This document shows, piece by piece, positions 25,079 through 33,732 of a stretch of 64,000 nucleotides of DNA (position 1 is the first letter of the stretch; each line of letters opens with the position of its first letter). The notes under the pieces were generated by a model. The model was not told the origin of the DNA, did no database searches, and saw nothing but the letters and a program-made list of their open reading frames with translations. The stretch comes from Kroppenstedtia guangzhouensis (GTDB lineage Bacteria; Bacillota; Bacilli; Thermoactinomycetales; DSM-45169). Both the position numbers and the translations under genes were made by a program. Location of the stretch: contig NZ_BMEX01000004.1 of NCBI RefSeq assembly GCF_014637345.1, forward strand, positions 1-64,000. The letters run 5' to 3'.

Positions 25079-28000
25079 TTGGACTGGAGCAATTTTTCTT
25101 TTTTAACCAAACGATGGCCTCTGTTGGCGGAGTTGGGGGAGGCGGGAGAACGAAATCTGCACCCCGATCCCAATACGACACTCTTTAAACTGCGTCTCTT
25201 TGGGGAGAAGATGGCGAGGATCATTTATGCGGAGGAAAAACCCATCGCCGTCGAGCCCCACAACCAGAACGAACGGTTGCGGGTACTGAGACGGGAAGCG
25301 GATCTTCCCGGTGAAGTGATCGGCATGTTTCACTCCCTTCGTCAAAAAGGAAACGATGCGGTCCACGAAGGAGCCGGAACGATTCAGGAGGCAAAAAGTC
25401 TCCTCAAGATCGCCTACAAGCTGGGCGTCTGGTTTATGCAGACCTACGGCGACTGGGATTTTCGGCCGGAACCATACCGGGAGCCTGAACCCCGATTGGA
25501 ACCGGAGGAGATCCGTCGGGAAATAGAAGAAAAATACAGGAGAGAGCAAGAACAGCGGGAGCGGGAACTGGAACAGAAACTGGCGGCGGAACTGGAACGG
25601 ATGCGTTTGACTACCCTGAGTCACAAAGAGATGCTCAACCGCCGGGCACAGGCCCGCCGTGCCGCCGACCGGCTTGATTTGACCGAGGAGGAGACCCGCC
25701 GAATTATCGACGAACAGCTGGCCCTGGCAGGTTGGGATGTCGATTCTCGCCGCATTCGCTATGCCAAGGGTGCCCGGCCGGAGAAAGGGAAGAACCAGGC
25801 CATCGCCGAATGGCCGACGGCTTGCGGCCCTGCCGATTACGCCTTGTTTATCGGATTGAGACTGGTGGGCTTGGTGGAAGCCAAGAAGATCAGCAAAAAC
25901 ATCCCCTCGGATCTGGAGCAGGCCAAAGAGTATGCCCGCCACGTGGAAGTCCAAGGGGAAGAAGAGGGGATCACTCGCTGGGGGGACTACCGGGTTCCCT
26001 TCGTTTTCGCCACCAACGGACGGGACTACTTTCAGCAGGTGGAGGAGCAATCGGGGATCTGGTACCAGGATCTGCGCAGTCGGCGAAACCGGGGACGTGC
26101 CTTGCCCGCCTGGTTTTCCCCGGAGGACCTGGAGGAAAAGCTGTCCCAGGATGAGGAGCAGGCCCTGGAGCGTCTGGCGGAGGAGGAGTTGGGTTACCTC
26201 AAGCTCCGTCCCTATCAGGAACAGGCGATTCAGGCGGTGGAGCGGGGCATCCGGGAGGGGAGGCGGGAGATGCTTTTGGCCATGGCCACCGGCACCGGGA
26301 AGACCCGCACCGCCATCGGCCTGATCTACCGGCTCATCAAGAGCAAAACCTGCCGTCGCATCCTCTTTCTCGTCGATCGAAACGCTCTCGGCGAGCAGGC
26401 GGAAAACGCATTTAAAGAGTCTCCGCTGGAAAACTACCGGACCTTTGCCCAGATCTTTGAATTGCAGGGGTTACAGGAGAAGGTTCCCCAGCCTGAAACC
26501 AAAGTCCACATTCAGACGGTGCAAGGGATGGTGAGCCGCCTGTTCAAGAGCGGAGGGGAAGCCGGGGTTCCCTCTGTCGGCCTCTACGACTGCATCATCG
26601 TGGACGAGGCTCACCGGGGTTACAAGCTGGACAAAGAGATGGGAGAGGTGGAGCTTCTCTTCCGGGATCAGAAGGAATACATCAGCCAGTACCGGAGGGT
26701 CCTGGATTACTTCGATGCGATCAAGATTGGATTGACCGCCACCCCGGCCTTGCACACAAGGGAGATCTTCGGCGATCCCATCTACAACTATACCTACCGG
26801 GAAGCGGTGGTGGACGGTTATCTGATCGACCACACCCCGCCGCATCAGTTGACCACCCGTCTGGCAAAGGAGGGCATCCGCTGGCAGGTGGGGGAGTCCG
26901 TCGAGGTGTATGATGAGGACAAGCAGAGCGTGGAGAGGATCGACCGATTGGAAGACGAGGTCAACATCGAGGTGGATCAATTCAACCAAGCGGTTATCAC
27001 CCGTTCCTTCAATGAGACGGTCCTCGATGAAGTGGCCCAACACCTGGACCTGGAAAACGGCAAGAAAGCCCTGATCTTCGCCGCCAATGACAAACACGCC
27101 GACATGGTGACGGAGATCCTGAGGGAAAAGCTGGGGGAGTGGCAGGAGGAAGAGGAACGGGCGGTGCTGAAGATCACCAGCTCTGTCCACGACTCCCTGG
27201 AAGCGATCCGCCGCTTCAAGAATGAAGCCTACCCCAAGGTGGCGGTGACGGTGGATCTGCTGACGACGGGGATCGATGTCCCCGAGATCAGCTCCTTGGT
27301 CTTCCTGCGCCGGATCAAATCCAGGGTCTTGTATGAACAGATGCTGGGACGGGCCACCCGGCCCTGTGAGCGGGTGGGAAAGGAGTTTTTTGAGATCTTC
27401 GACCCGGTTCGCCTCTATGAGGCTTTGGAGCCCTTCACCCGTATGAAACCGGCCACTGTCAATCCTCAGGTCTCCTTCACCCAGCTGGTGGCAGAGATGC
27501 GGGAGGTGGATGACAAGTCGGTGCAAAACCGGTATCGTAATACCCTGTTGGGGAAATTGAACCGAAAACAGCGCTTCTTCCAAGAGCAGGAACGAAAGGA
27601 GTTCCAGAATCACTGTGGGCGCACCGTGGAGGAAATGGTGGATTGGATCCGGAACACTCCCCCGGAAGAAGTGGCGGAAAAGCTGGAACAGGAAGCCCCG
27701 TTGCTCACTTTCCTCGATCAGCGGAGGCCGCAACCCCGACGCAAGTATATCTCCAACCATCCCGATGAGTTGCTCAGCCACCGGAGGGGGTACGGGGATG
27801 CCGAGCGTCCGGAAGATTACCTGGAAGCCTTCGGTCGTTTCCTGAAAGAGAATGAAAATAAACTTCCCGCCCTGCGCCTGGTCTGCCAGCGCCCGTCGGA
27901 TCTGACCCGGGAAAGCCTGAAGGAGCTGAAGCGGGAGTTGGCCAAGGCGGGCTATCGGGAGACCACTCTGCGCACCGCCTGGAATGAAATGACCAACGAG

Positions 28001-28333
28001 GAGATCGCCGCCGATATCATCAGTTTCATCCGGCAACGCCTGCTGAAGGAACCCCTCGTCTCCCATGAGGAACGGGTCCGGGGAGCGATGGACAAGCTTC
28101 GCCGTTCCCAACAGTGGACCGTCCCCCAGAAACGCTGGCTGGACCGGATCGAAAAGGTCCTCAAGCAGGAGAGCGTGCTGGGTGCCGATGCGGAGCGGGT
28201 TTTCAATGAAGAGCCTTTTAAGGACCAAGGCGGTTACCGTCGCATCAATAAGATTTTTCATGGGCAAGCCCAGTCCATTCTCAACCGGATCAACCAACAT
28301 CTCTTTGCCTCAGAGAAAGGAAGGACATCCTAG
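25079..28333 (+). CDS. hsdR: type I restriction enzyme, R (motor/nuclease) subunit
   Basis: About 1,084 aa. Order: N-terminal DUF4145-like region (WSNFSFLTKRWPLLAELGE), a charged coiled coil (about 150-215), a PD-(D/E)xK nuclease (CGPADYALFIGLRLVGLVEAKK), then the SF2 motor with Walker A MATGTGKTRTA, DEAH box (IIVDEAHRGY), GLTATP and the motif VI region MLGRATRPC. Translocates DNA and cuts unmodified DNA with HsdM and HsdS. A TTG at 25079 with AGGGAG 8 nt upstream matches the family N-terminus; a longer frame to 24971 lacks support. Its TAG touches the ATG of hsdM. Confidence 0.95.
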   Translation: MDWSNFSFLTKRWPLLAELGEAGERNLHPDPNTTLFKLRLFGEKMARIIYAEEKPIAVEPHNQNERLRVLRREADLPGEVIGMFHSLRQKGNDAVHEGAGTIQEAKSLLKIAYKLGVWFMQTYGDWDFRPEPYREPEPRLEPEEIRREIEEKYRREQEQRERELEQKLAAELERMRLTTLSHKEMLNRRAQARRAADRLDLTEEETRRIIDEQLALAGWDVDSRRIRYAKGARPEKGKNQAIAEWPTACGPADYALFIGLRLVGLVEAKKISKNIPSDLEQAKEYARHVEVQGEEEGITRWGDYRVPFVFATNGRDYFQQVEEQSGIWYQDLRSRRNRGRALPAWFSPEDLEEKLSQDEEQALERLAEEELGYLKLRPYQEQAIQAVERGIREGRREMLLAMATGTGKTRTAIGLIYRLIKSKTCRRILFLVDRNALGEQAENAFKESPLENYRTFAQIFELQGLQEKVPQPETKVHIQTVQGMVSRLFKSGGEAGVPSVGLYDCIIVDEAHRGYKLDKEMGEVELLFRDQKEYISQYRRVLDYFDAIKIGLTATPALHTREIFGDPIYNYTYREAVVDGYLIDHTPPHQLTTRLAKEGIRWQVGESVEVYDEDKQSVERIDRLEDEVNIEVDQFNQAVITRSFNETVLDEVAQHLDLENGKKALIFAANDKHADMVTEILREKLGEWQEEEERAVLKITSSVHDSLEAIRRFKNEAYPKVAVTVDLLTTGIDVPEISSLVFLRRIKSRVLYEQMLGRATRPCERVGKEFFEIFDPVRLYEALEPFTRMKPATVNPQVSFTQLVAEMREVDDKSVQNRYRNTLLGKLNRKQRFFQEQERKEFQNHCGRTVEEMVDWIRNTPPEEVAEKLEQEAPLLTFLDQRRPQPRRKYISNHPDELLSHRRGYGDAERPEDYLEAFGRFLKENENKLPALRLVCQRPSDLTRESLKELKRELAKAGYRETTLRTAWNEMTNEEIAADIISFIRQRLLKEPLVSHEERVRGAMDKLRRSQQWTVPQKRWLDRIEKVLKQESVLGADAERVFNEEPFKDQGGYRRINKIFHGQAQSILNRINQHLFASEKGRTS

Positions 28334-29758
28334 ATGAACACCCAGGAAATCGTGCAAAAGCTGTGGAACTTGTGCAATGTCCTGCGGGACGACGGCATCA
28401 CCTACCATCAGTATGTGACGGAACTCACCTATATCCTCTTTCTCAAAATGATGAAGGAGCGGGAGGAGGAGGACTCCATCCCCGAAGAATACCGCTGGGA
28501 CCGCCTCACCTCCCTCCATGGGGAGGAGCTTTACCAACATTACCGTCGCCTGCTCACCGATCTGGGCACCCAGGGGAGCGATCCCCTGGTACAGCAGATC
28601 TACCGCAACGCCTCTACCAACATCGACGAGCCCAAAAATCTGGAGAAGATCATCCGCTCCATCGACGGACTGGACTGGTACAGCGCCCGGGAGGAAGGTC
28701 TGGGCAACCTGTATGAAGGTCTGTTGGAGAAGAACGCCAGCGAGAAAAAATCCGGGGCGGGACAATACTTCACCCCCCGCCCCCTCATCAATGTGATGGT
28801 AAAGCTGATCGATCCCCGACCGGGCGAAAAGTGCAATGACCCCGCCGCCGGCACCTTCGGATTTATGATTGCGGCGGATCATTACCTGAAGGAGAAGTAT
28901 GACGAATACTACGATCTGGAACCGGAGGAGCGAACCTTTCAGAAACACGAGGCCTTCACCGGTTGCGAGCTAGTTCAGGAGACCCACCGCCTCGCCCTGA
29001 TGAACGCCCGCCTTCACGGCATCGAAGGGAAGATCCATCTGGGGGACACCCTCTCCAGTCTGGGGAAAGAGATGGGGGAGATGGACGTCATCCTGACCAA
29101 TCCCCCCTTCGGCACCAAGCGGGGCGGGGAGCGGCCCACTCGGGATGATTTCACCTATCCCTCCACCAACAAACAGCTTAACTTCCTCCAGCACATCTAC
29201 CGGGCCCTGAAAGCAAACGGAAAAGCCCGGGCCGCCGTCGTCCTGCCGGACAACGTTCTCTTCCAGGATGGGGACGGCAAAAGCATCCGCGCCGACCTGA
29301 TGGACAAGTGCAACCTGCACACCATCCTTCGCTTGCCCACGGGGATCTTCTATGCCCAGGGGGTGAAGACCAACGTCCTCTTCTTTGAGCGGGGCACTAC
29401 CGATACCGGCAACACCGAAGAAGTCTGGTTTTACGACCTCAGGACCAACATGCCCAGCTTCGGCAAGCGCAACCCCCTCACCGAAGCTCACTTTGACGGT
29501 TTCATCCAGGCTTACACCGCTTCCGACCGGAGCCGGGTGCAGGACGAGCGCTGGTCCCGCTTCACCCGGGAAGAGATCCGCGCCAAGGGGGACACCCTCG
29601 ACCTCGGCCTCATCGCCGACGCCTCCCTCTCCGTCTACGAGGATCTCCCCGACCCCATCGACTCCGCCGAGGAGGCCATCGGCAAACTGGAACGCGCCGC
29701 CGCCCTCCTACAGGACGTCGTCTCCGAACTGAAAGCCGCCGGGGAGGGACGAAAATGA
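28334..29758 (+). CDS. hsdM: type I restriction-modification, M (DNA N6-adenine methyltransferase) subunit
   Basis: A 474-aa HsdM: N-terminal helical HsdM domain, then a SAM-dependent methyltransferase with QYFTPRPLINVMV, the SAM motif NDPAAGTFGFMIA and the catalytic motif ILTNPPFGTKRGGE. It methylates the target adenine and is part of the cutting complex. The ATG follows hsdR directly and its stop overlaps hsdS (ATGA). Confidence 0.96.
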   Translation: MNTQEIVQKLWNLCNVLRDDGITYHQYVTELTYILFLKMMKEREEEDSIPEEYRWDRLTSLHGEELYQHYRRLLTDLGTQGSDPLVQQIYRNASTNIDEPKNLEKIIRSIDGLDWYSAREEGLGNLYEGLLEKNASEKKSGAGQYFTPRPLINVMVKLIDPRPGEKCNDPAAGTFGFMIAADHYLKEKYDEYYDLEPEERTFQKHEAFTGCELVQETHRLALMNARLHGIEGKIHLGDTLSSLGKEMGEMDVILTNPPFGTKRGGERPTRDDFTYPSTNKQLNFLQHIYRALKANGKARAAVVLPDNVLFQDGDGKSIRADLMDKCNLHTILRLPTGIFYAQGVKTNVLFFERGTTDTGNTEEVWFYDLRTNMPSFGKRNPLTEAHFDGFIQAYTASDRSRVQDERWSRFTREEIRAKGDTLDLGLIADASLSVYEDLPDPIDSAEEAIGKLERAAALLQDVVSELKAAGEGRK

Positions 29759-31299
29759 GCCGGAAAAGAAAACAGAAAAAAACGCTGGAGGAGTTGCTGG
29801 CCGAGGCCCTGGTGCCCGAAGCGGAGCAACCTTATGAGCTGCCGGAGAATTGGGTGTGGGTGAGGTTGGGGAGTGTTTTTGAACGAATTAACGAAAATGT
29901 GATGCCATCTTTAAATCAAAAATATATTGGGCTTGAGCATTTATCTAAGAATGGGGGGCTTGAAGGAATAGGAAAAGCAGAGGGGTTAAAGAGTTCAAAG
30001 ACTCCGTTTAAAAATGGTGATGTTCTGTACGGAAAGCTCAGACCTTATTTGAATAAGCATGTGGCTATTCAATTTGATGGAGTTGCTTCAACGGATATTC
30101 TTGTTTTTCGCCAAAAGATAGATGAATTAGGTATTTTTTTGGATAAATACTTTGGTTTGCCATATGTAATGGAATATGCGATGAGTAACAGTAAAGGTAT
30201 TAATTTACCAAGGGTATCGCCTAAGGTGATGGAATCTCTCCCCTTCCCCCTCCCCCCTCTATCCGAACAAAAACGAATCGTCGACCGGGTGGAGTCCTTG
30301 TTGGGGAAAATCGATGAGGCCAAGGAGTTGATCCAGGAGGCCCGGGACAGCTTTGAACAGCGTCGCGCCGCCATCCTCGACCAAGCCTTCCGCGGCGAAT
30401 TGACCCGCACCTGGCGGGAACAGCACCCTGACGTGGAACCCGCCGACCGCCTCCTGGAACGGATCCGGGAAGAGAAGGCAAGCTTGGAGACCCGGAAGGG
30501 GGGACGTCGCAAAAAGGCAACCAACCTCCCACCTATCGATCCACCCTACGAACTGCCACAGGGGTGGAAATGGGTGAGGTTGGGAGAAGTGACTGTCATT
30601 AATCCAGGAAAGCCAAGAAATCTGGAATATACTGATGATAATATCTGTAGTTTTGTTCCCATGGCTGTAGTGGATGATTTTACAGGATCTATTTCTGTTC
30701 TTGAGGAAAGGCCTTTCGGTGAGGTAAAGAAGGGATATACTTATTTCGAAGAAAATGATGTGTTATTTGCCAAAATTACACCCTGTATGGAAAATGGGAA
30801 GGTAGCAGTGGCGAAAGGACTTACCAACAAATTCGGATTTGGTACAACGGAGTTTCATATAATTCGGTGCAGTCATTTGAATATTCATCCAAAGTTAGTT
30901 TACCATTTGGTCCGATCAGATTTTTTCCGAAAACAAGCTAAAGCTGTTATGACTGGGGCTGTTGGTCAGCAGAGAGTTCCGAAACATTTTTTGGAGAGCT
31001 ATCCATTTCCTCTACCACCATTTGATGAACAAGAAGAAGTTGTAAAAGTAGTGGATGATTTGTTGATGCATGAATATGAAACTTATACCACTCTTGAGAT
31101 TGAGGGTCATCTCAACTCCCTCACCCAATCCATCCTCACCCAAGCCTTCCGGGGCGAACTGGGGACCCACGACCCCACAGAGGAGAGTGCCCTGGAGCTG
31201 TTGAAGCGCACCCTGGCGGAGCAAAACGGCCTCGCCTACGAATCCCCGGCGACGGAAGAGCTCCGGGTGGCGGAGCAGGGGGAATTGTATCTGACCTGA
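29755..31299 (+). CDS. hsdS: type I restriction-modification, S (specificity) subunit
   Basis: A 514-aa HsdS with two target recognition domains (TRDs), each after a YELPxxWxWVRLG segment (residues about 23 and 263), and each followed by a conserved helix (PLSEQKRIVDRVESLLGKI; PFDEQEEVVKVVDDLL). The two TRDs (about 29,870-30,230 and 30,590-31,090) are much more AT-rich than the helices and the rest of the operon, a sign of separate acquisition. They define the two halves of a bipartite target that cannot be read from sequence. Confidence 0.94.
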   Translation: MSRKRKQKKTLEELLAEALVPEAEQPYELPENWVWVRLGSVFERINENVMPSLNQKYIGLEHLSKNGGLEGIGKAEGLKSSKTPFKNGDVLYGKLRPYLNKHVAIQFDGVASTDILVFRQKIDELGIFLDKYFGLPYVMEYAMSNSKGINLPRVSPKVMESLPFPLPPLSEQKRIVDRVESLLGKIDEAKELIQEARDSFEQRRAAILDQAFRGELTRTWREQHPDVEPADRLLERIREEKASLETRKGGRRKKATNLPPIDPPYELPQGWKWVRLGEVTVINPGKPRNLEYTDDNICSFVPMAVVDDFTGSISVLEERPFGEVKKGYTYFEENDVLFAKITPCMENGKVAVAKGLTNKFGFGTTEFHIIRCSHLNIHPKLVYHLVRSDFFRKQAKAVMTGAVGQQRVPKHFLESYPFPLPPFDEQEEVVKVVDDLLMHEYETYTTLEIEGHLNSLTQSILTQAFRGELGTHDPTEESALELLKRTLAEQNGLAYESPATEELRVAEQGELYLT

Positions 31300-31339
31300 T
31301 CGCCCGCAAATGGAGTGGTAGGCCCAACGATCCGTCGGG

Positions 31340-31480
31340 TTTACATTCCTCATCCCATGGGATAGAATACAATAATCCAGCACGAACCCGGCGGCCACCG
31401 GGTCCGTGCAGTAGCTCACAAAGCTAAGACGATTCCGAACTAAGAAGTCCGGTTCCCGGTGCCGCGGGTACCGGACTTTT
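31340..31480 (+). ncRNA. second copy of the antisense RNA (orphan antitoxin-like)
   Basis: Promoter TTTACA (31340-31345), 17 nt, TAGAAT (31363-31368); hairpin CACGAACCCGG/CCGGGTCCGTG; terminator AAGTCCGGT...ACCGGACTTTTTCC (31445-31482). Promoter and both hairpins are strongly conserved with the copy at 24178 while the linker differs. No toxin-like ORF with a ribosome-binding site is found opposite it. Confidence 0.7.
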
Positions 31481-31522
31481 TCCTTTGATTGGGGGTTTTC
31501 CCCGATTTGGTTTAAAATTGAG

Positions 31523-32015
31523 ATGGTGATTTCAATAGAGAAGGATGGGGCATTTCGGAAATGGATGGGTGTGGCTCTGTCGATGGTGGCAGTGATGGGG
31601 ATGTTGAGGGGTTGTGGTGACAACAGTGGTTCACCAGGACAAGATTCACCCCAGGAGGCCTTGGGAGAGATGGATCAAGCGCAACGGATCGAAATGAAAT
31701 CCGTCGCTTCGGACCAGGTTCGGCGCACCCTTACGGAGAAAAAGGAATTGGAGAGATTCGTCGCCAAACAACGAATTGAAGAATGGGAAACCGAGTCCCG
31801 ATTACCCAAAGGCGCGAAACCAAGCTATGAATATATTTTCTATCAAGAGGAGACGGTCAAAGCGGGGGAAAAGAAAGAGAAAGATGCCCCGCTGCACGTA
31901 GTGGCACGGCTCATCACCTACGGGGGGGCTTCCCTATATCACATTGAAAGTCTCCTTCATCGAATTGGACTGCAAAGTCCCGGAGGATGTCGCCCAATAC
32001 TTGAATCAGATTTGA
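31523..32015 (+). pseudogene. putative lipoprotein, frameshifted in a G7 run
   Basis: The N-terminus has a hydrophobic segment and a lipobox-like LRGC (MGVALSMVAVMGMLRGCGDN), then a charged, helical region. After LITYGG the open frame becomes unlikely (rich in His/Arg/Pro); removing one G from GGGGGGG at 31922-31928 gives LPYITLKVSFIELDCKVPED ending at 32015, a much better C-terminus. Probably an exported lipoprotein of unknown function, damaged or mis-sequenced. ATG 31523 or 31565 could be the start. Confidence 0.6.
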
Positions 32016-32144
32016 CTTTTTTTGGATTCTTAAATCAAAAGATCAAAAAGCCTTTTATCCAAGCAAATGGTTATCTTAGGCACGACAACAGATCTCCATT
32101 CAAACATTTTAGCCTTGGACTTACTCCAAGGCTTTAAAATGAGA

Positions 32145-32351
32145 CTATTTGTTCGGCTTTTTATAGTTAAGTGCTTCATCTACTATTTCTTCGGCTGTTA
32201 GGTTGCGGTTATCCCAAAAAATCAAATCAGACCCGGCTGGATTTGGAACACTTTTATTAAGCAAATGAACCATCTCTTCAAGCTCTTCTTCAGAATACGA
32301 AGCTGGGTTCAAAATTTTTTTTACAAGCTGTACTAGCTCTTCTCTTGTCAT
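32145..32351 (-). CDS. colicin-E/pyocin-type (Im9-like) immunity protein
   Basis: A 68-aa acidic protein with the Im9 pattern: SEEELEEMVHLLNK (helix II region) and NPAGSDLIFW in place of the hallmark HPSGSDLIYYP motif, then TAEEIVDEA. Such proteins bind and block HNH-type DNase toxins. Its ATG overlaps the stop of a displaced toxin tip (ATGA), so toxin and immunity were once translationally coupled. The cognate nuclease domain is not visible in that remnant. Confidence 0.8.
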   Translation of the reverse strand: MTREELVQLVKKILNPASYSEEELEEMVHLLNKSVPNPAGSDLIFWDNRNLTAEEIVDEALNYKKPNK

Positions 32352-32470
32352 TTTTTCATCACCTTTTCATCCCATTTTTTCTGCACTGGCACCTCCAAAA
32401 TCATATCACCTATTAGCTCATCTCCCGCCAAATCTGCATTCTGATGCCCTGATCCTTTACGCTGGCACGT
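32348..32470 (-). pseudogene. displaced toxin C-terminal tip (remnant)
   Basis: On the minus strand the frame reads QRKGSGHQNADLAGDELIGD and on to VQKKWDEKVMKK before the stop that overlaps the Im9-like gene. It has no start or ribosome-binding site. Its first part is homologous to the end of the intact toxin (QRPGSGHQNADLAGATLEG), with 30 identical bases (32427-32456 and 33874-33903), so it is a relic of an earlier toxin tip. Confidence 0.75.
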
Positions 32471-32480
32471 CAAGGAAACC

Positions 32481-32505
32481 AAAACGCCCAGCTATTCTGG
32501 GCGTT
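32481..32505 (-). terminator. terminator after the Imm1-like gene
   Basis: On the minus strand AACGCCCAGAATAGCTGGGCG followed by TTTT. Confidence 0.75.
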
Positions 32506-32533
32506 GAAGTTGACAAAGGTTAACAATCAGGAA

Positions 32534-32983
32534 TTACGATGCTTCAATCCAATTTAACCTGGGGTGAAGCTTTTCGTATTTGTAGAAATACTTTACTGCA
32601 TCAAGCATTATCTGTTTATTAACACACATATTTTCGGGCAAATTCGACAGCTGAGATATCTTAATCAAGAATTCTTTGGTGTCAGATTTAGATGGGTCTA
32701 TTAGGTGAAAGATCCTGTCCCCATCATAAACTGGCTCAATTCCCTCTTCCTCTTCTTCCCTCTCAAGCTCATCATCTACAATATAAGAGTAGCCTACATG
32801 ATACAAAGCTTCATTTTCTATCAAATTACCTCCGCCCACAATCAATTCTCCCTTGGCCTTTCTTTTTAAAGTGACGACTGATCGTTTCTCCCCGTCTAAC
32901 TGTGTCAAATATTCTTCAATCACTTTCCAATCAGGATCTTTGATCGGCGACAACTGCTCGGGGGTTAAAACCCATTGACTCAT
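32534..32983 (-). CDS. immunity protein, Imm1-like
   Basis: A 149-aa acidic protein with a layout like Imm1 immunity proteins: DWKVIEEYLTQLDGEKRSVV, then KGELIVGGGN and a C-terminal LDAVKYFY helix. The assignment is by pattern only. It lies between terminators in the polymorphic-toxin locus and has no adjacent toxin, as expected for an immunity gene retained after tip exchange. Confidence 0.6.
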   Translation of the reverse strand: MSQWVLTPEQLSPIKDPDWKVIEEYLTQLDGEKRSVVTLKRKAKGELIVGGGNLIENEALYHVGYSYIVDDELEREEEEEGIEPVYDGDRIFHLIDPSKSDTKEFLIKISQLSNLPENMCVNKQIMLDAVKYFYKYEKLHPRLNWIEAS

Positions 32984-33048
32984 TTTTTACCTCTTCCTTT
33001 CCTGGATGCTTCTTTCATTGCCTTGTATTTATCTCTGATGAAAGTCCA

Positions 33049-33228
33049 AAAACCCCTCCGTTTTAGAGGGGGGTGTTTACTTATTCAGATCGAGAATTAC
33101 TTTTGATTCACCTTCAATGTTCAATTTCCAGTGGAGCATTTCAGATCACCTCTGCTATGTAGTAGGCGAATAAAGCATAAATTCAATAACGGTAAACACC
33201 CCTCCACTTTGGAGGGGTGACAATCACT
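33049..33228 (-). terminator. two successive terminator hairpins bounding a 110-nt spacer
   Basis: On the minus strand CACCCCTCC-AAAGT-GGAGGGGTG (33196-33219) directly follows the immunity gene, and CCCCTC-TAAAAC-GGAGGGG with TTTTT (33051-33070) lies 130 nt on. GGGGTGTTTAC and GTAAACACCCC at the inner sides are inverted copies. No gene is seen between them. Confidence 0.65.
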
Positions 33229-33732
33229 TTATGATAAACTCTCTTCAGGCAACAGAGCCCAATAGTCGCCGAATTCGGGTTTGTCCTTGATCAGTGTGTC
33301 CACGTGTTCGATGCCTTCTTCCCTTTCCAACACTCCTCCCGACCAACTGTGATAAGACCTTCTATACTTCCCGCTGACTTCATAAAGCCAGTTATTCCAA
33401 CCTTCTTTGTCAAAATACTTTTCCTGACGATTCCTGAGAAAGATCTGGTTCTCAATCTCTTTTGGAATGCCAATCCCTGTTTTGTCGTACATATCGTACA
33501 TTTCCGAGTAGGCTTCAATGATTTTTTCCCTTCTGTTCTCATTGAGATGGAAAACAGTACAATACCATGTTCTGAACTGCATCTTCACAACAAACTTCGG
33601 TGTATCCCCCTCTTTAAACACAACCACGTACATTTCCTGTTCGTCGTGCAGTTTTTTTGCTTCCTTTTCAGTTAGAGGTCCATCAGGGGTACCACTTGGA
33701 AGATCCCAATACTCATAGTACTCTTGTTTCAT
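33229..33732 (-). CDS. putative cognate immunity protein of the large toxin
   Basis: A 167-aa acidic, aromatic-rich protein with no signal peptide or membrane helix. The family was not recognised (FVVKMQFRTWYCTVFHLNEN in the middle). Its ATG overlaps the stop of the toxin gene (ATGA), the standard position of an immunity gene in polymorphic-toxin loci, which is the main basis for the call. It is AT-rich. Confidence 0.6.
   Translation of the reverse strand: MKQEYYEYWDLPSGTPDGPLTEKEAKKLHDEQEMYVVVFKEGDTPKFVVKMQFRTWYCTVFHLNENRREKIIEAYSEMYDMYDKTGIGIPKEIENQIFLRNRQEKYFDKEGWNNWLYEVSGKYRRSYHSWSGGVLEREEGIEHVDTLIKDKPEFGDYWALLPEESLS

Noticed and set aside
26471-28300. 609-codon minus-strand frame opposite hsdR
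   Set aside because: Shadow of hsdR coding sequence.
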